A DNA stretch of 64,000 bases from Polytrichum commune (taxonomy: Eukaryota > Streptophyta > Polytrichopsida > Polytrichales > Polytrichaceae), in NCBI GenBank assembly GCA_950295325.1, contig OX485803.1, forward strand, positions 25,668,001 to 25,732,000, given 5' to 3'. The notes under the pieces are model-generated. The model had not been told where the DNA came from and ran no database searches. It was given only the letters and a program-made list of their open reading frames with translations. Position numbers and translations under genes: made by a program. Shown here in pieces: positions 22,968 through 34,706 of this stretch; the first letter of the stretch is position 1; each line of letters opens with the position of its first letter.

Positions 22968-23965
22968 CTACATTAAATATTGTATTTAGTGTCATCATTT
23001 GGACGCAAGCATGGTCAAGTACAGAATTCCATTACCCTACGCATGTTTGAGTGAAAGTGATTCAAAACTATATACTAACTTTGAGTTTTGTGAAGGAAGA
23101 GATTATAAAAACTTGAAAAAAACACATTGATTTACAAAGCTAAGCAAGTTATGTTGACAATATTTTTTCAAGAAAAGTCTACATGTTTTAGAAGACGCTA
23201 CAAGTAGTGTGCAAGTCGATATATTGAACACTTGATTGTCTAGAATCTGTTTAAAACATGATAAAATTACACAACATTGATGTTTTTCTATAAAGTTTTG
23301 TAATTATGCCCTCAAGTTTATAATGAATTCAAGGATTTTGTTTTTTTTTTAAAATCCAACTTCAAAACATTTAAGATTGTGAAATCTACGTCCAAAACTA
23401 GAATTAGCCATTACCTTGTGAGCAATACTTTTAATGATAGGTTTTAAAGATCTGATCTTGATATTTTATATTTGAGTACCTAACTCAACAATAAAGGGCA
23501 CCATGAAAAAAACTCAATTTAAACAACACTTTGCTACTACTTCTAGATGTTTGACCAGAAAAATTATGATTTTAATATACGGAACATTTTTTCTGTATGC
23601 TTGACCGTGCTTGCTCCCATTTCTATTTGTCTTTGCTCAATACTAGTTATAAACCGCCCATGTAGTGTCACCAACACTTACATGTGAACTTAATATTACT
23701 TGACATGCCTTCTTAAACAAATAGGGCATTATATTTACAATGTTGCAATTACTGTCACTTGCTAAGTAATTTTTCATCCAAATTTTAGTTATCCATGACA
23801 ATGTTTCGATACAAAAATGTGAGGATTCAGAATGTACCAAAAGTGGATGAACGAAAAGTAACCTGGGATGATAGTATTTGTAAACTTATTCATAAGGACT
23901 TTCATTAAAAAAGTTGCCATAGTGACGTAAATACCATACGACATTAAATACAATGTTTAGTGTAG
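22968..23965 (+). mobile_element. MITE family C, copy 3, interrupted by element H
   Basis: Left end CTACATTAAATATTGTATTT and right end 'aaatacaatgtttagtgtag' are complementary. The family C body resumes at about 23618 with 'catttctatttgtctttgctc'. The intervening 617 bp is element H, so this ~380-bp MITE was hit by a second transposon. Confidence 0.65.
23001..23617. mobile_element. Element H, copy 2, nested in a MITE
   Basis: The terminal inverted repeats GGACGCAAGCATGGTCAAG and its near complement lie at the two ends. They are bordered by a 5-bp direct repeat CATTT (22996-23000 and 23618-23622). No coding capacity. The superfamily is not assigned. Confidence 0.6.
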
Positions 23966-25585
23966 CATGAACTGTGTATTAGGTTTAGGTATATGCCTTA
24001 TGTGGTCACTCTTCTTAATTGGGTACTTTTATTTGAGTGGTATATGGCACAGCTTGTTGTGAACAAGGGACACCGAAAAGACAATGAGTTTGGACTATTT
24101 GCTCATACTAGGTGAATTGGTATCGGTTGAATAGTTACCACACCTCGGGGCTAGGACTTAGAAAAATTACGAAATTTGATGTGTTAAAGCATAGGATGAA
24201 AATGTTAACATACATGTAAACTTAATGTAGAGTCCCTTATTGATTGAATACGTTGTTTAAACAACATAGGTTGGTATATTCTCTCTCTCTCTCTCAATTC
24301 ACGCACATCATATTTGTGGTCTACTTGAATTTGGATGAAATTTCTCTATCATCCCTCATCATTCAAACAAAATGAGACCTAATTTCCGTTCATTTTAAGA
24401 GTTTCAAGGTCTAGCTTCGCACTCATTTCTACATGGAGTGCGTAATGGCCATACAACATGGTAGTAGTACACATCTAAAAGTGAAAGTAGGAGGCCTTTG
24501 TTTTGATTTGCGGGAGCAAATTGAGCAAGTGGGTGTCATTGATTGGCCCTTTCAATTTTGGGACATCGAGGACTACTGCAAGACAATGAAAACCAAATTG
24601 GAACAACTAGAGGCAAAAAGTCCATGTCATTCATGATCCTATCACTGGCAATGCTATCATTTCATTGAGGTGTTCCACCCTTTGGGTGGAATATGCATGT
24701 TGTTTGCTTTGAGTGATGTAGGAAGGCTCTCATTTGGTTCCCATATGTGCATGGGGATTCAAGTGGCTACGACTACTAGACTAAAGTGTATGTAATGAGT
24801 TCAAGCACATGTATTTGGGAACAACCAAATTTTTTGGGTCAAAAAAACAACTTTCTTAATGAAGATAGTGTGCTATGTATACGTGTCCCTTACACCATAT
24901 AAATAACGATAGGGTCAATGACTTTGACAAAAAAATGCCTTTTATTTTAGAACAATTAGGGGCATCAAAGAAAGTCATTGTACATAATATCCCCCAAATA
25001 AATACACTCTTAACAAAAATGCATACCACAAAATTCACAAACTGCCCACCATGAGTACTACATTTGTGAGGGTCTATGTAATCACTGGAAAAGAAAGGGA
25101 ATCTTTGCTTTGAACTCTTATGACATGAACATCTCAACTCCAATTCTGAAACCTGAAATGACAATCCTTGAACCAAACTAGACAAATCCCAACCCGATCC
25201 AACAACCATAATTGTGTTTGTGGGTATGGAAGTGCCTACAATAGGATCACATACCTTCGTAAGATCAACTTATGTGTTGCAATTTCAATGTAAGTAAAGA
25301 TGTATTATAAGCCATGTGTGACGTTGTTGGTATATTAGCACCATGTCTTGTTGTTGAACAAATCATTTATATATAGGAAAGAACTTACATCATAATATCT
25401 TCTACATAGTTGGGTTTTGAACTCTTCTATACAAATTTCAAAGTTCGGGAGTTCTTCTATTCTTGTCAAAACTAAGAGTTCAGTCCCCAATGAATTTTTT
25501 CCAATAATATACTCTTATCATAGGCCCATAAGAGTTAGAAATTTGATTGCTAGTTGGTTAGGAGTGGATCTTGAGAAGTTTTAGT
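23966..25585. other. No gene seen; one repeat F copy
   Basis: A family F copy lies at about 24000-24250, followed by a short (CT)n tract near 24281-24294. A 67-codon frame at 24433-24636 has no recognisable relative and is not called as a gene. Confidence 0.5.
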
Positions 25586-25589
25586 GCTC

Positions 25590-26455
25590 AGAGGAGCTTT
25601 TGGGTTGTTTTGTGTTGGAGGTGTATTGGTGCATGTTTAGGGTATTAAGGTCATTTGAGTCTAAGAGGACATGATTTAAGTGTAATTGTGCATATTTGAA
25701 TATAATGAAGGTCATTTGAGTTGAAGAAAGTTTGATTTGAGTGTATTGGGAGTGTAAAGGCAAATTTGAGTTGTAAAGGGCCTCATTTGAGTATATTGGG
25801 ACTGTAAAGATGCATTTGAGTTGAAGAGGGCTTGATTTTAGTTGTTTTGAGGGTTCAAAGGCACATTTGAGTAGAAGAGGGTTTGTTTTGAGTGGTTTGA
25901 GGATGCAAATGCACAGTTGAATTGAAGAGGACTTGAATTTAGTGTTTTGAAGGTGAAAATACACATTACAATTAGAGAGGGCCTCATTTGACTGGTTTGA
26001 GGGTGCAATGCACATTACAATTGTAGAGGGATTGATTTGATTCATATGAGGGTGCAAGTGCAAATTAGAGTTGAAGGGGGCTTCATTTCAAGGTGCAAAG
26101 GCACATTTGAGTCTATTTTTTTTATTATATTTGAGTGGATTCAGGGTGCAAAGGAAAATTTGAGAGCAAGAGGATTCATTTCAGTTCAAAAAAAATCTAA
26201 CTTGAATGGATTGAGGGTGCAAAAGTGCATTTCAAACCAAAAGGGCTTATTTGACTCAATTTAGGGTGCAAAGGTAGATTTGAGAGCAAAAAGGCTCATT
26301 TGAGTTCAAAAGAACACGACTTGAGTGGATCAAGGATGCAAATGCACATTTGAGACCAAAAAGACTTATTTGAATGGATGTAGGGTGCAAGGGCATTTCT
26401 TAGAACAAGAGGACTTATTATAGTAAATTTGTTGACTTAGTGAATTGAGTGTGCA
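25590..26455. repeat. Minisatellite array, ~50-bp then alternating 70/50-bp units
   Basis: Between about 25820 and 26075 the motif 'ttgaagaggg' recurs every 49-51 bases. From 26143 the landmark 'agggtgcaaa' recurs at spacings of about 71, 49, 70, 49 and 66 bases, a two-unit higher-order pattern. The longer unit carries an extra 'gttcaaaa...gacttgagtgga' segment. The array abuts the copia remnant directly. Confidence 0.7.
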
Positions 26456-26470
26456 AATCCATCTTGGCGT

Positions 26471-27528
26471 AAAGACATCCAAATGTGCCATTATTATGGC
26501 AAACTGGACCACATTACGTGTTTTTGCAAAGAACAAGGAGAGAGAAATTGCAAACAACACCAAAGAATACGATAATTATGCAATTGTAATGCAACATAGA
26601 TCGCATTTGTTTAAGTGGATCATGGATTCATGAGCAACAAAATACAAAAAACTTTTCATATAGTAGTATTTGACACATAGAATATAATTGCTCCATGCAA
26701 TGTCTCTATGGTTAATGATAGTATCATGGAAAGAATCAGAATGGATTCCATTGTAATTGAGGTGATGATGAAAGATATAATAAAATCATTTCATCAAAGA
26801 TGCCCTCCATTTGTCCAAGTTGCAAGCAAATTTACTTTCGGTGAGCAAGCTTTTGTCAAACGGATTGAAAATATAATTCAACCTAAATGAATGTTTCTAA
26901 GATGTTCAGATGGAGAGGTAATTGTAATGGAACTACGTAAGGACAATTTGTATGGAGCGGATGTGCCCAATTTGATACAATGAATGAAGATAGACGATGC
27001 ATGTGAGCTTGGACATTGTCGGCTTGGATATTTAAATGTGAAGAGTGTTCATGGCCTCATGAAAGATGTTGTATTCACAGAGGATAGTTCGAGTATGGAG
27101 GATGATTTGGAAATACATCCAAGTGGGAGAAATGATGCTTCTATGGTGGTTGAGGTGGATCAATTTTTCAAATCATATATTGAGAAGCGTGAAGAGCAAA
27201 TGGGAGATAACCAAGTTGCAATTCATGAACCAAAAGAAGGACCAACAAACAAAATGCGTTCACCTCTATCCCACAATAATTGTGATGAGAAAATACAACC
27301 AAGTTTAGGTGTTGATGGAGAGGGGCAAAGATGTACTTTAAGGAACATTGACCACTTTAAGAGTGGTGGAAGAACTATGTATTGTCCCAACATAGTGTAG
27401 AAAGGGTAAATGGGACATATTTTGATGATAATTTGAAGTTGTGTGAAACCATGTCATTTGAAAATATAGTATTTGCAATTGAGAGGCAACAATTACTATC
27501 AAGGGCAATGAAATTGCAAAACCTTTGA
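26471..27528 (+). pseudogene. Ty1/copia retrotransposon remnant with integrase deletion
   Basis: In order on the plus strand there are four copia landmarks. A Gag zinc knuckle, CHYYGKLDHITCFC (26486-26527), is C-x2-C-x4-H-x4-C with the second Cys mutated to Tyr. A protease motif, KWIMDS-stop-ATKY (26613-26642), has a stop where the consensus WIIDSGA has Gly. A GAG-pre-integrase motif, LGHCRLGYLNVKSVHGLMKD, ends at about 27067. It runs straight into VVFTEDSS, a sequence normally found after the integrase. A weak reverse-transcriptase start, ETMSFENIVFAIERQQ, ends at a TGA (27526-27528). The catalytic core of integrase is missing. Frames shift several times. Long terminal repeats were not identified. 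Confidence 0.75.
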
Positions 27529-30380
27529 CTATTCACAAAGTGAGAGTGTTGAAGATAGACGATTAGAATGCTCGTAGTCATAAGATTGTGATTGTCAGAG
27601 TTATATGAATTAATAAGTTTTAAACAATGTCATATGGTTTGAGGGAAGTGGGAGTTGACATATCCCATATGCACTGTATGAACCAAAGAAGAAAAGTATG
27701 ATAAAATGCAAGGCAAGGAATGGAGGTGATCAACTCACTCCAAACATTGTTATTATGCCTTTGTGTTTGTGTATTTGCTTGTACAATTTGATCTCTAGTT
27801 CTATTGTGTTTCATTAGGTTTTTCAGACCCATCTCTTTTGGATGGGCTTAACGTAGTATCCAGTACTCCATGAAACATTATACAATTGGATGCCATATAG
27901 GACTTCACGTAATTTTCATTCATTTAGATTGTTTTAGTCCGTTAACCTTCAAGGTCTATGTGTAAAGTAAACTTGGATGGTCTTCAAGTTCTCAACGAAT
28001 CACATAATTTATACATCACATGTTTAGGACCCTCAAACTCTAGTGTGAATAACCTCCTATTGACAACCAAAATGATTCATTTATGTAATTTCTTGCCATG
28101 ACTCGCAATGGCCAAGTCGCAACAGATGGTTGTAATGGACAAACTTACTTCCAGTGCTAAAGGAATGCATAGGACACTAGGACGCCAAATGTTTGGCTTA
28201 ATTAGCTATGCTTAGGTTTTCACCCTTTGTGGGGTTGTTTAGTTCCACTAGGTGCACCCTAAAGGGGTGTCATTCTCCCAATGGCGGGTCCTTGGTGGTC
28301 TTATATGTTTTTTTTAGCAATGGAATAAAACCTTGTTTCCTTTGTCTTAAAAGATCAATAAGAAATACACTCGTTTGTGACATTGATGGGTATAGTTTTA
28401 TATTCTCTTTGACATAAGACAACATGAGTCGTATAGAACCTCAACAAAAACATTATGTGCCCAGGTGATTTGAAAAGTGACTTCAAAGATTGAGTTAATT
28501 TTAGAAATTTTCACCGTTGACACGTTATCGCAGACAAAGTACACAGCTCAAATTTTTTTTTTGGGGTGCATGAAGATGCCCGAATGGGGACAAGGATTGG
28601 GCCTTGAAGGGAAGGAAAAAAACGGTTGTATTTTGGAAGGCCCTATGCATTGCATGTAACATTCCCAAAGGAGCCTTATACAATAGGATGCCTCCATATA
28701 AACATGTTGCTCTTCCATAACATTACACAACTCATGAATTGTGTTCCATTGTCTCAGTTTCGAATTTAATATGAAGCAATGGGATTCCAACATTTGGAAT
28801 CTTTATTCTCGAATCTACTATTCAGCTCATGAACATAACTCATCAACTAAGTGATTTTACGTCCAAGTGGAGAGCATTTCCAACATATATCCTTCGTGCG
28901 TTTTAATCCACATTGAGAGTATTTACATCATAAACTAACGTTTTTTTTTTTTTTGGTCTAGGAGCACTAAAACTACCAACATTAGCGACTCGACTAAGTG
29001 GATATCTATTTGTTGCAACTTGTCATCCACTTTGCTCTTGCCGTTTAAAGAAGGTGTGTGGACCTTATATGTTCATTCTTCTCGATTGGACACCTATATT
29101 TGAGTGGTGTACGAGAAGCCTTAGTTTTTAACATAACTCATATCATATTGAGATCGGATTATGTGCTCAATTATAACATTGTTTCTAGGTTCAATAATCA
29201 ACACGATTGGGAGTGCCTATGAGATCACTTAGAGAGAGACACAATCTTCACTTTGACATTTACAACTTTTGCATCTCAACTTGAACCTGAAACTTGAAAT
29301 GACAATCTTTGTGATCCGATGGTGCTAACATGATGTGGCCATTCCTCATCCAATTAATGGCCGAAACCTTCTATAATATTGGAAGCGTCCACAGTAGGGC
29401 CATGGTCCACCCTTAGACCATCTAGAGGCATGTTCATCACAACAATGTTAGAGCATCGCCACCAAAGTTACACCAAACGGGCCTCTACCATCGGCATAGT
29501 ACACTTAATGGGGCAAAACAAAAATGCTTTTTTCAACATGTACATCCACAATCTTCATTGACCACTAATTAGTGTGGCATGCAGGAGAGGCTTAAGAACC
29601 TTACGAGTCACCAAATAACCTCACATTTGATGATTCTAGGACTTCTAAGACCCCTCCTCCATGCCATAATTGGTGGGCAATGCACATTCTAGATATATAT
29701 ATATATATATATCTATGGTGAGAAATAAGCATTACATCATCTTGCCCCATGAAGCCTAACAAGGTGATGGAACCACACCGTTTGGTGAATCTTGGTGAGT
29801 GTGCTCCGATTTCGCTTGAAGAGGAATTAACAATGGTACGGCACAACCTCAATGTACGACAACACCAACTATGATTATTTCTTTGGCTTTCGGTTTAAAA
29901 AAACAAAAACAATTTGTAGGTCTTGTGTGGTCCCTCTTCTTGATTGGACACCTATATATGAGTGTATATGAGTCATGACCAAATGTATGGTTGAAATGGA
30001 GACCAATCAAACATGTGTTACGATGAGATTAGTCTATATGTTCAAATCCTATCAGCCATTCTAGGCTCAAATGTAACCATAATGAGTAGAGCATGTGTGA
30101 TCACTTAACGAGAAAGAGAATCTTCACTTTATACACTCATAACTTTAGTGTCTCAACTTCGTTTCTAAGACTTGAATTGACAATCTTCGTGATATGCAGT
30201 TGCTAACTAGGTTAGACCATTCTTGAGTCAATCAAGAGTTATATGTAACTTTACACGCCCAAGATGATGTAGATGTGGAGACTTTGGAGGTGTCCAAAAC
30301 ATGGGCGTATATACTCTAACCCTTAGATGCCTAAGAGGTTCTAATCAACCCAAACATGGGTGGTTTTTGATGGTCACAAC
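27529..30380. other. Repeat-derived DNA, no gene seen
   Basis: It contains two family F copies (about 29060-29330 and 29930-30230), half of the foldback repeat seen at 59748-59933 (about 28075-28135) and an (AT)n tract at about 29693-29712. Nothing else could be assigned. Confidence 0.5.
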
Positions 30381-30526
30381 ATTATTCAGATCCATAACAA
30401 TGTTCTGTGGGACTGACAACATTCCACAGAAGATTCCTAGATAATCCCCATATTCGGTCTGAATATGAAGAATATTATCTGGAAATACCACCAGTCCCAC
30501 ATAACATTGTTATGGATTTGAATAAT
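30381..30526. repeat. Foldback with 35-bp arms
   Basis: Arm 30381-30415 ('attattcagatccataacaa' onward to 'gggactg') pairs with arm 30492-30526 ('cagtcccac' onward to 'aataat') with two mismatches, leaving a ~76-base loop. It is probably a small foldback transposon. Confidence 0.65.
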
Positions 30527-31919
30527 ATTATGATTTAGGTCAGTGGGAGGTCAATAATATTGACCAAATGCATGGACCTTTATAGTATGTTGGGTGAGCT
30601 GTAACGACGGACTGTATGCCGATCTTTTTTTTTTTCCCTTAAAATTCATACAATTTTTACACATTTTGGAGATGCGGTAATGTTTAAAGTGTCCCCGATT
30701 TGGGTTTCGGCCTCCAGTTCATGAATGGGGCCGGTTGCTTATGTGTCCCATGCCCGCCACATTCTCGGCAAGGGGGACAAGGGTACATCTCCTCAACTCC
30801 ATGCATTTCCTTCACCATAATTTGAGTGAGCTTTTGTTGTATTATGTGGGGCACACCTTATTGTTGGGATGTGCTATATGTGCATCTGACTCACCTCCCC
30901 TGAAACAAAGGAAACCTCTCCTACTTTGCATAGCAAAGTTTGAGAAGTACTAAAAATGTGGCCATATATGTATGTGGTGCGTTGGAACCCCATTTCAAAG
31001 TACTAAATAAACCAACGAAATCAATGCTTCGAAGCAATGGTTTTTTTAGCACCACCTTCCTTATAAACTACGTCGCTATTTCTTCGCTTCGTTTTTTATC
31101 ATGTTCTCCAACTCCCAGTGAGAAGATTTACATGATGAAACTCGTGTTGCATTAGTGATCTCCGACGACACATCGACAAACATTGAACCTCCCTTGATTT
31201 AGTTATGGTTATTAAAAAGTGCATGTTTTTTAAGATTTTTTAGACGAAATCATACATCCTCCCCATCGTATCCATTATTGAGTGTGAAACATGTTAATGA
31301 AATGTGAAGACGCAGTCCGATCTCTTTTAAACGAGTGTGTGTGTGTGTGTTTCTTTACGTTTGTTCTTTGATCCACACACAAATGGAAATTAGAAACGTA
31401 GCCGAATAACACGCGCATGCTTTAGTTGCCTTCGACGGACGGGGAGAGAGACAAACGGGAGTTCCAAAATACCGTTCACCATGGGCGGTGGGCGCTCAAG
31501 AAGAAAGAAAAGGAGGTGGGGGGGGGGTCGGCCCCCTTCCGCATGGGGTAAGTGAGGAAAAAGACAAGGGAGGGGCAGGCAAGTCGGTTGATTGGAGAAA
31601 AACATCATCCATTAAAGGGGAGGGGCATGGCGGAGCATTCATTCATTCATGGGACAGGTGCAAAGTTCAAAAAGGGCATGGAGTGGTGTCATTTATACCA
31701 TGACTCATCATGGCTCTCATCCTGACATGTGTCCCATCCCCTCCCCTCCCCTCCCCACCCCCCATCACATGGGGCCATAGCCATAGCTACACATCTCACC
31801 CCCATCACATGGAAGGCAGGGGGGATGGATGAACACTGAACCCATGGATGGACGGATGGATGGACTCATGGATGGCTGTGGCGGTTCAGTCAACGGTAGC
31901 CCTGGATAGGCTAACCTAA

Positions 31920-32060
31920 CCCTGGTTAGTTCCTAACCAGCACCCAGGGTTAGTTCTCAACCCCTCTTCTCTCTCTCTCTCTTCTCTCGCCCGCCTCGAG
32001 TCCCTCATCTCTCTCAGCCTCTCCACTCTTGTTGGTGTGTCGAGACGATGCTCTCCCACT
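31920..32060 (+). promoter_or_regulatory. Possible promoter or start region of the PHD gene
   Basis: Composition changes here from AT-rich repeats to GC-richer DNA. A pyrimidine tract of CT repeats at about 31966-31990 follows two imperfect 'accctggttagttcctaacc' type repeats (31918-31962). Plant promoters often have such Y-patch tracts near the start site. No TATA box was fixed. Placement is inferred from composition only. Confidence 0.3.
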
Positions 32061-34706
32061 TTTAGAAGCGTCACTCGAAACTTTGGCAAGCACCGTGTAA
32101 TAATGGATCGCTTGTGCGGAAGAGCGCTGCCTTAGGTTGCCATTGCGCGTGGAATCGCGGATTTTGGTAGTGTGGAGTTTACACGAGAGCAGTCCGAAGC
32201 GAGGGGATCAGCAGCCAGTTGAGCGAGTGTGAGTTTGGCTGTGTGAGTGTAAAGATTTCGGGAGCGGGTGGTGTAGGCTTGGGGTCTGTGGTGGCGAAAG
32301 GCGAGTAGAGAAGTTTTTTCCTGGTGTTTTGAGGGAGAGAGAGAGAGAGAGTGTGTAGCTGTGGCGCCAGGCAGCGTGTCTTTTTTCGGTCTTTGCGAGT
32401 TAGACTGTGTCCAGATGACCACTCTGAAAGCATCATCCGGTTGAGGCCGGCCATTGTCTCTTTTCTCGCGTTTTTCCTCCTTTTTTGTCTGTAGACGCAT
32501 GGGAGAAATTTTTTCCCGATCCCAGGCCACCTAGAGCACCCGGAGTTTTTTGCAGACCGCTTTGGTTATTTTAAGTTGCAGAATCCCGGAGCGTAGTAGA
32601 ACGTTCGCCAAGAAACAAAGTGTCCAGAGCTTTGTTTGAGATTGAGGTCTTGGTTGTTACGCATCGCATACGGTCGTCGAGGTTACTTTTCGCATTGGAT
32701 TTTCCAGGTGTTTTCTCCCCCTTGTGGCAAGGTGTAAAGATGTGAAGGAGGAGGATCTACTGGATCATTGGCAAAAGTCTCGAGGCGCAGTAGTACATAG
32801 GTCATTCTTAGAAGTAATTGAACTGTTCGGAGCTCTAAGCAATTCTGGATGGAATTTTGATAGTGGAGGAGTTCTAGCAAGGCTTTGTAATAGTCAGTTG
32901 GGAGACTCTCGAAAATCTGGAGCGTAGGCAGCGTTCTGAAGCGAAGCAAACAAGTTCTCCAACTCGAAGATTCTCGAAGCGGAAGAGGCTGTGTAGATGA
33001 GGGTTGATACTCAAGTTGTCCAGAACTTCACACCATTTCTGGTGTCCATCTACTATATGCAAATACCAAGAGCTGCAGCAACGAAGTTCAAGGTTTTTAT
33101 AAGCTCCTTGTTCTAAGTTTGTCTTGGTGCCTCTCTCAATTTCGATGTCTACAAGCCCCGCCAGAATTTCTTAGTTATCCATCTTGAAGCTTTCGAGCGG
33201 TTATGCGCATTTTACATCTGCTGAGACCAGCGATCTTACAGTGGAGGAGGCTTCGGGTTCACGTCCTGAACTTGGAAACAGTACTCCTGTGATACTGTGA
33301 CTGTGCTAGTAACACTTCTGTAATCGAGGTGGCGACGAAGGGAGGAGGAAGATGTGCACCTATCTCCGTCACTTCCATAGCCGAACAGCAAAGAAGTTCT
33401 TCCCTCTCGTACTCTCTTCCATTCATCTCGCTCGGATCAAAGCCGAACTTGCCGAGTTATAATCTCATCTCAACTTCTGTCACTTCTTATAAACCTCACA
33501 TCCCTGGCATCTTACCGTGCGGTCCTTGCGCCCAGCTTCGCAACAAACTACAATCAGTGAGGCTACTACGGAGTTCAAACTGGCCGTTCTGATTAAAGCT
33601 TTGCAGAAGGTGCCGGATCAACTTTAAAGGACGTCGCAGAAGGTGCGCAAGTGCGCTTTATTTAGTCAGATAGTAGTCTGGTAGTTGGATACCACAATTG
33701 GTGAGTGGGAGAATGCTGAGGGCATACTCGCGGTGAGACCAGAATTACGACAATTGGCAACTTAACTCGATACAGACAGACTTGCGTGGAGAATCGTGCT
33801 CGTAGGAGCGGCGGTCTTATTTGTCTATGGCCCTTGTAGGCTTGACCATCTCGATTGCTGAGTGATTTTCCCGGTGTCTCTCTATTCTTCTTATTACCAC
33901 CCTCTTTAGTTGCAGCTTCCTCAAACTTGCGCTCCAAGTAGTCTCTCACGGCTTCCCCATTCCATCTATTCCGGAAACGTTCAAGAACGTTCCTGCATCT
34001 TCGTTCCTTTTTATCACAGGATTAAAAGGCGGCGCTTCTTGCTCGCCATGTCCAGCTGGCGGATCTATCTCATATCGAGCTCTCCTGTGTATTAGCCGAC
34101 AGAGCTTGGAGCCATTGTTATCCTTCACTTCTTGTATCTATTCTCCTTTAACTCCTAGGCAGCTTCCTTCCTTCTTCAAGCCACCGTCCCCCTTCAGCGA
34201 GGTTTCTCATTGGAGAGCTCCATCCTTTTGTGAGACTTACATGCGGTCACAGCTTCCTTGTGGTTTGGTGCCTACCTATCTCGTCCAAGCATTGGCAGGT
34301 ATATAGCATCCACCAGAAGAACCACATCATCCAGGTCCATTTGATCACAGTCACCTTGGCGAGCGTATAGCCGGAGTCAGGATCACCACTATCGCCAGCA
34401 CGTCGCCACGAATTTGTAATGATCGCTATTATTATTATCTCGTATGCGGCGGTTATTCTGTTGATTACAGCTTGAGCGTGTTTGATCATTTATCATCGCA
34501 CCGCGGTCGTTTAAAAGATATGATGTATATTGGAGCAAGGACGGAGGCTATGTAGCGACAAGAGGTTGGATATATTATTGGATACAGGAGGTGCTGCGAA
34601 TGTACAGGTTGTTGCAAAGCTGAACAGACTATTGGACAGCAGTGGAATGGAAGCAGCTGTAGCGGCCAAAGCATACTAGGTGACAATTTAAAGTGTGTGA
34701 ACAGTC
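32060..34706 (+). other. GC-richer leader region upstream of the PHD coding start
   Basis: This is single-copy-looking DNA without transposon signatures, continuous in composition with the PHD gene. No convincing coding exon was found. It most likely holds promoter, 5' untranslated exons and introns. Three short upstream open frames precede the main start: 34520-34555, 34600-34623 and 34647-34679 (MEAAVAAKAY). All end before it. If they are in the mature leader they could dampen translation. Confidence 0.45.

Noticed and set aside
24856-25209. 117-codon minus-strand frame
   Set aside because: No recognisable domain, and short F-like repeat words ('cctgaaatgacaatcctt') lie inside it.
32132-32530. 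132-codon minus-strand frame in the GC-rich island
   Set aside because: It runs antisense to the pyrimidine-rich leader, has low-complexity Ser/Leu and Lys/Arg content and no domain. GC-rich DNA lengthens chance frames.
33329-33592. 87-codon Ser-rich plus-strand frame upstream of the PHD gene
   Set aside because: It has no ATG at its start (GTG), no domain and no splice link in frame with the PHD exons. It is probably leader or intron sequence.
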